8,384 bases of DNA from Acidobacteriaceae bacterium (GTDB lineage Bacteria > Acidobacteriota > Terriglobia > Terriglobales > Acidobacteriaceae): contig JASHUH010000502.1 in the NCBI GenBank assembly GCA_030040115.1, positions 1-8,384 of the forward strand, read 5' to 3'. Each line of letters begins with the position of its first letter. Position 1 is the stretch's first letter. Under the pieces are notes generated by a model. The model was not told the origin of the DNA. It searched no databases and saw only the letters and a list, made by a program, of their open reading frames with translations. Below are positions 6,368 through 8,384 of this stretch, piece after piece. The position numbers and the translations under genes are program-made.

Positions 6368-7135
6368 TTACGACGCCTCATACCCCGACGCCACAGTCTC
6401 GCTAAGTCGAGGCATTCGGTAAAAGCTGCGCTTCGGGCTGCAGAAGAGATTGTAACGAATCACATAGTAGATGGCCGCAAATCCGTCCCACGCCGTGATT
6501 TTCTTGCCTTCTTCGTATGTTCTTCCGTAATAACTGATTGGCGTTTCGAAGATAACGCACTTAAGCTTGGCGACTTTTGCCGTGACTTCGATCTCAAAGC
6601 CAAACCCTTTCGAATCGATTTTCATCTGCCGGATAATATCTCCACGAAACGCTTTGTAACATGTCTCCACGTCCGTCAGATTGATATTGGTCGCCAGGTT
6701 CGACAGGAGCGTGAGGAACTTATTGCCGATATAGTGGTAGAAGTACAACACGCGGGTTGCTTTTCTGACCAGGAATCGCGACCCAAAAACAACGTCCGCC
6801 ATTCCGCTAAGAATGGGTGCGATCACTCCGGGGATCTCCTGCGGGTCGTATTCGAGATCCGCGTCCTGGACGATCACCACGTCGCCAGATGTCAGCCGGA
6901 AGCCGCTTTTCAGGGCCTCTGTCTTCCCTCGATTCTTTTCGTGAGTTACGACCTTGACGCGGCCATCGCGCGCCCTCAACCGATCGAGGATCTCTCCTGT
7001 CCTGTCGGTAGAACAGTCATTGACGATGACAACCTCAAGCACCTCAGGCAACCTCAACAACTCATCGACGATCTTTGCCAGAGTCTTTTCCTCATTGTAT
7101 GCGGGAACTACGACAGAGAGACAAGGTTCGCTCAT
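6368..7135 (-). CDS. Family-2 glycosyltransferase, DPM1-like
   Basis: This 255-residue soluble GT-A enzyme starts with the family-2 signature LSVVVPAYNEEKTL (6-19), followed by VIVNDCSTDRT (37-47). NRGKTEALKSG lies at 68-78 and the metal/nucleotide-binding QDADLEYDP at 90-98. The C-terminal half has TDVETCYKAF (154-163), FGFEIEVTAK (178-187) and YYGRTYEEGKKI (202-213), all typical of the dolichol/polyprenyl-phosphate mannose synthase-like branch. These enzymes transfer a sugar from a nucleotide donor to polyprenyl phosphate at the cytoplasmic face. There are no C-terminal transmembrane helices, so it is a DPM1-like rather than a GtrB-like form. Its product would be the donor for the GT-C enzyme encoded downstream. 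The ATG at 7133-7135 has a GAGGAG four bases upstream. It follows pseB by 94 bases. Confidence 0.91.
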   Translation of the reverse strand: MSEPCLSVVVPAYNEEKTLAKIVDELLRLPEVLEVVIVNDCSTDRTGEILDRLRARDGRVKVVTHEKNRGKTEALKSGFRLTSGDVVIVQDADLEYDPQEIPGVIAPILSGMADVVFGSRFLVRKATRVLYFYHYIGNKFLTLLSNLATNINLTDVETCYKAFRGDIIRQMKIDSKGFGFEIEVTAKVAKLKCVIFETPISYYGRTYEEGKKITAWDGFAAIYYVIRYNLFCSPKRSFYRMPRLSETVASGYEAS

Positions 7136-7157
7136 AACGCTCCTCAGTTTCTGTGAT

Positions 7158-7182
7158 GGCGGCGAAAAATCGCCACGCCGCC
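7158..7182 (-). repeat. GC-rich inverted repeat between pseB and the GT2 gene
   Basis: GGCGGCG (7158-7164) and CGCCGCC (7176-7182) form a 7-bp stem with an 11-base loop. An alternative inner hairpin, GGCGA and TCGCC around AAAA (7161-7174), competes with it. No T-run follows on either strand, so it is not a standard intrinsic terminator. It could be an mRNA-processing or stability element between the two cistrons. Confidence 0.4.
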
Positions 7183-7229
7183 AAGATCCTCGTTCGATTT
7201 AGCGGAAGGCCGATTAGCGTGCGGCGGGT

Positions 7230-8282
<1,053 letters not shown>

Positions 8283-8290
8283 CTAGAAGT

Positions 8291-8369
8291 ACGCTGGTTA
8301 ATTGACGCTGGCGATTCGCACCGGAAGCGCCAGCGTATGGGGGCAATGAAAACGTGACTTACGCTTGCG
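8291..8369. repeat. Clustered ACGCTGG-type repeats with a perfect inverted repeat upstream of pseB
   Basis: ACGCTGGCG at 8305-8313 is mirrored by CGCCAGCGT at 8328-8336 (9-bp arms, 14-base spacer). A direct copy of the first seven bases lies at 8291-8297, exactly 14 bases before the second, and a one-mismatch copy ACGCTTGCG lies at 8361-8369. All are in the leader of pseB. There is no adjacent T-run, so a terminator is unlikely. An operator-like or RNA-leader role is possible. I could not identify convincing -35/-10 boxes. Confidence 0.45.
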
Positions 8370-8384
8370 AATTCGTCATTTCTC

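Noticed and set aside
6338..7156. 272-codon plus-strand ORF
   Set aside because: It is antisense to the well-supported family-2 glycosyltransferase and shows no family motif.

Overview
The window is a stretch of a bacterial surface-glycan locus. Every gene I can support lies on the minus strand, so the transcription order runs from high to low coordinates. Moderately high GC, AGGAGG-type ribosome binding sites, a polymerase-type (Wzy-like) membrane protein and lipid-linked sugar transferases suggest a Gram-negative bacterium (Acidobacteriota or Proteobacteria are my guess). The species cannot be told from the sequence alone.

Layout in transcription order: (1) a leader at 8268-8384 with repeated ACGCTGG-type elements; (2) pseB (7230-8267, GTG start), an inverting UDP-GlcNAc 4,6-dehydratase and the first step of pseudaminic-acid-type sugar synthesis; (3) a DPM1-like family-2 glycosyltransferase (6368-7135); (4) a 41-codon fragment (6076-6201) that looks like the N-terminus of the pseudaminic acid biosynthesis-associated methylase, cut off after about 30 residues; (5) a GT-C/ArnT-like integral membrane glycosyltransferase (4637-6079); (6) a GT-B capsule/surface-carbohydrate type protein (3161-4534); (7) a Wzy-like repeat-unit polymerase (1720-3105); (8) a TylF/MycF-like sugar O-methyltransferase (777-1607); (9) a 338-bp gap holding a short ORF with a DNRPINEYYALR motif, probably the tail of a lost gene; (10) a methylmalonyl-CoA-epimerase-like VOC protein (19-438).

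A plausible working model is as follows. PseB supplies a 4-keto-6-deoxy amino sugar. The GT2 charges a polyprenyl phosphate with a sugar, and the GT-C enzyme transfers it on the periplasmic side. The GT-B enzyme contributes to the chain, the Wzy-like protein polymerises repeat units, and the methyltransferase and VOC protein decorate or supply substituents. The rest of a pseudaminic acid pathway (pseC/H/G/I/F) is not in this window and would have to lie outside it.

The most unusual part is the junction at 6076-6201. The methylase-like fragment has a good ribosome binding site and overlaps the GT-C start by ATGA. It also contains a U UUU UUC slippery heptamer directly followed by a small perfect hairpin, and a -1 slip there would fuse the fragment to the GT-C protein. 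Together with the orphan fragment at 454-615, it marks the locus as a mosaic assembled by gene replacement.
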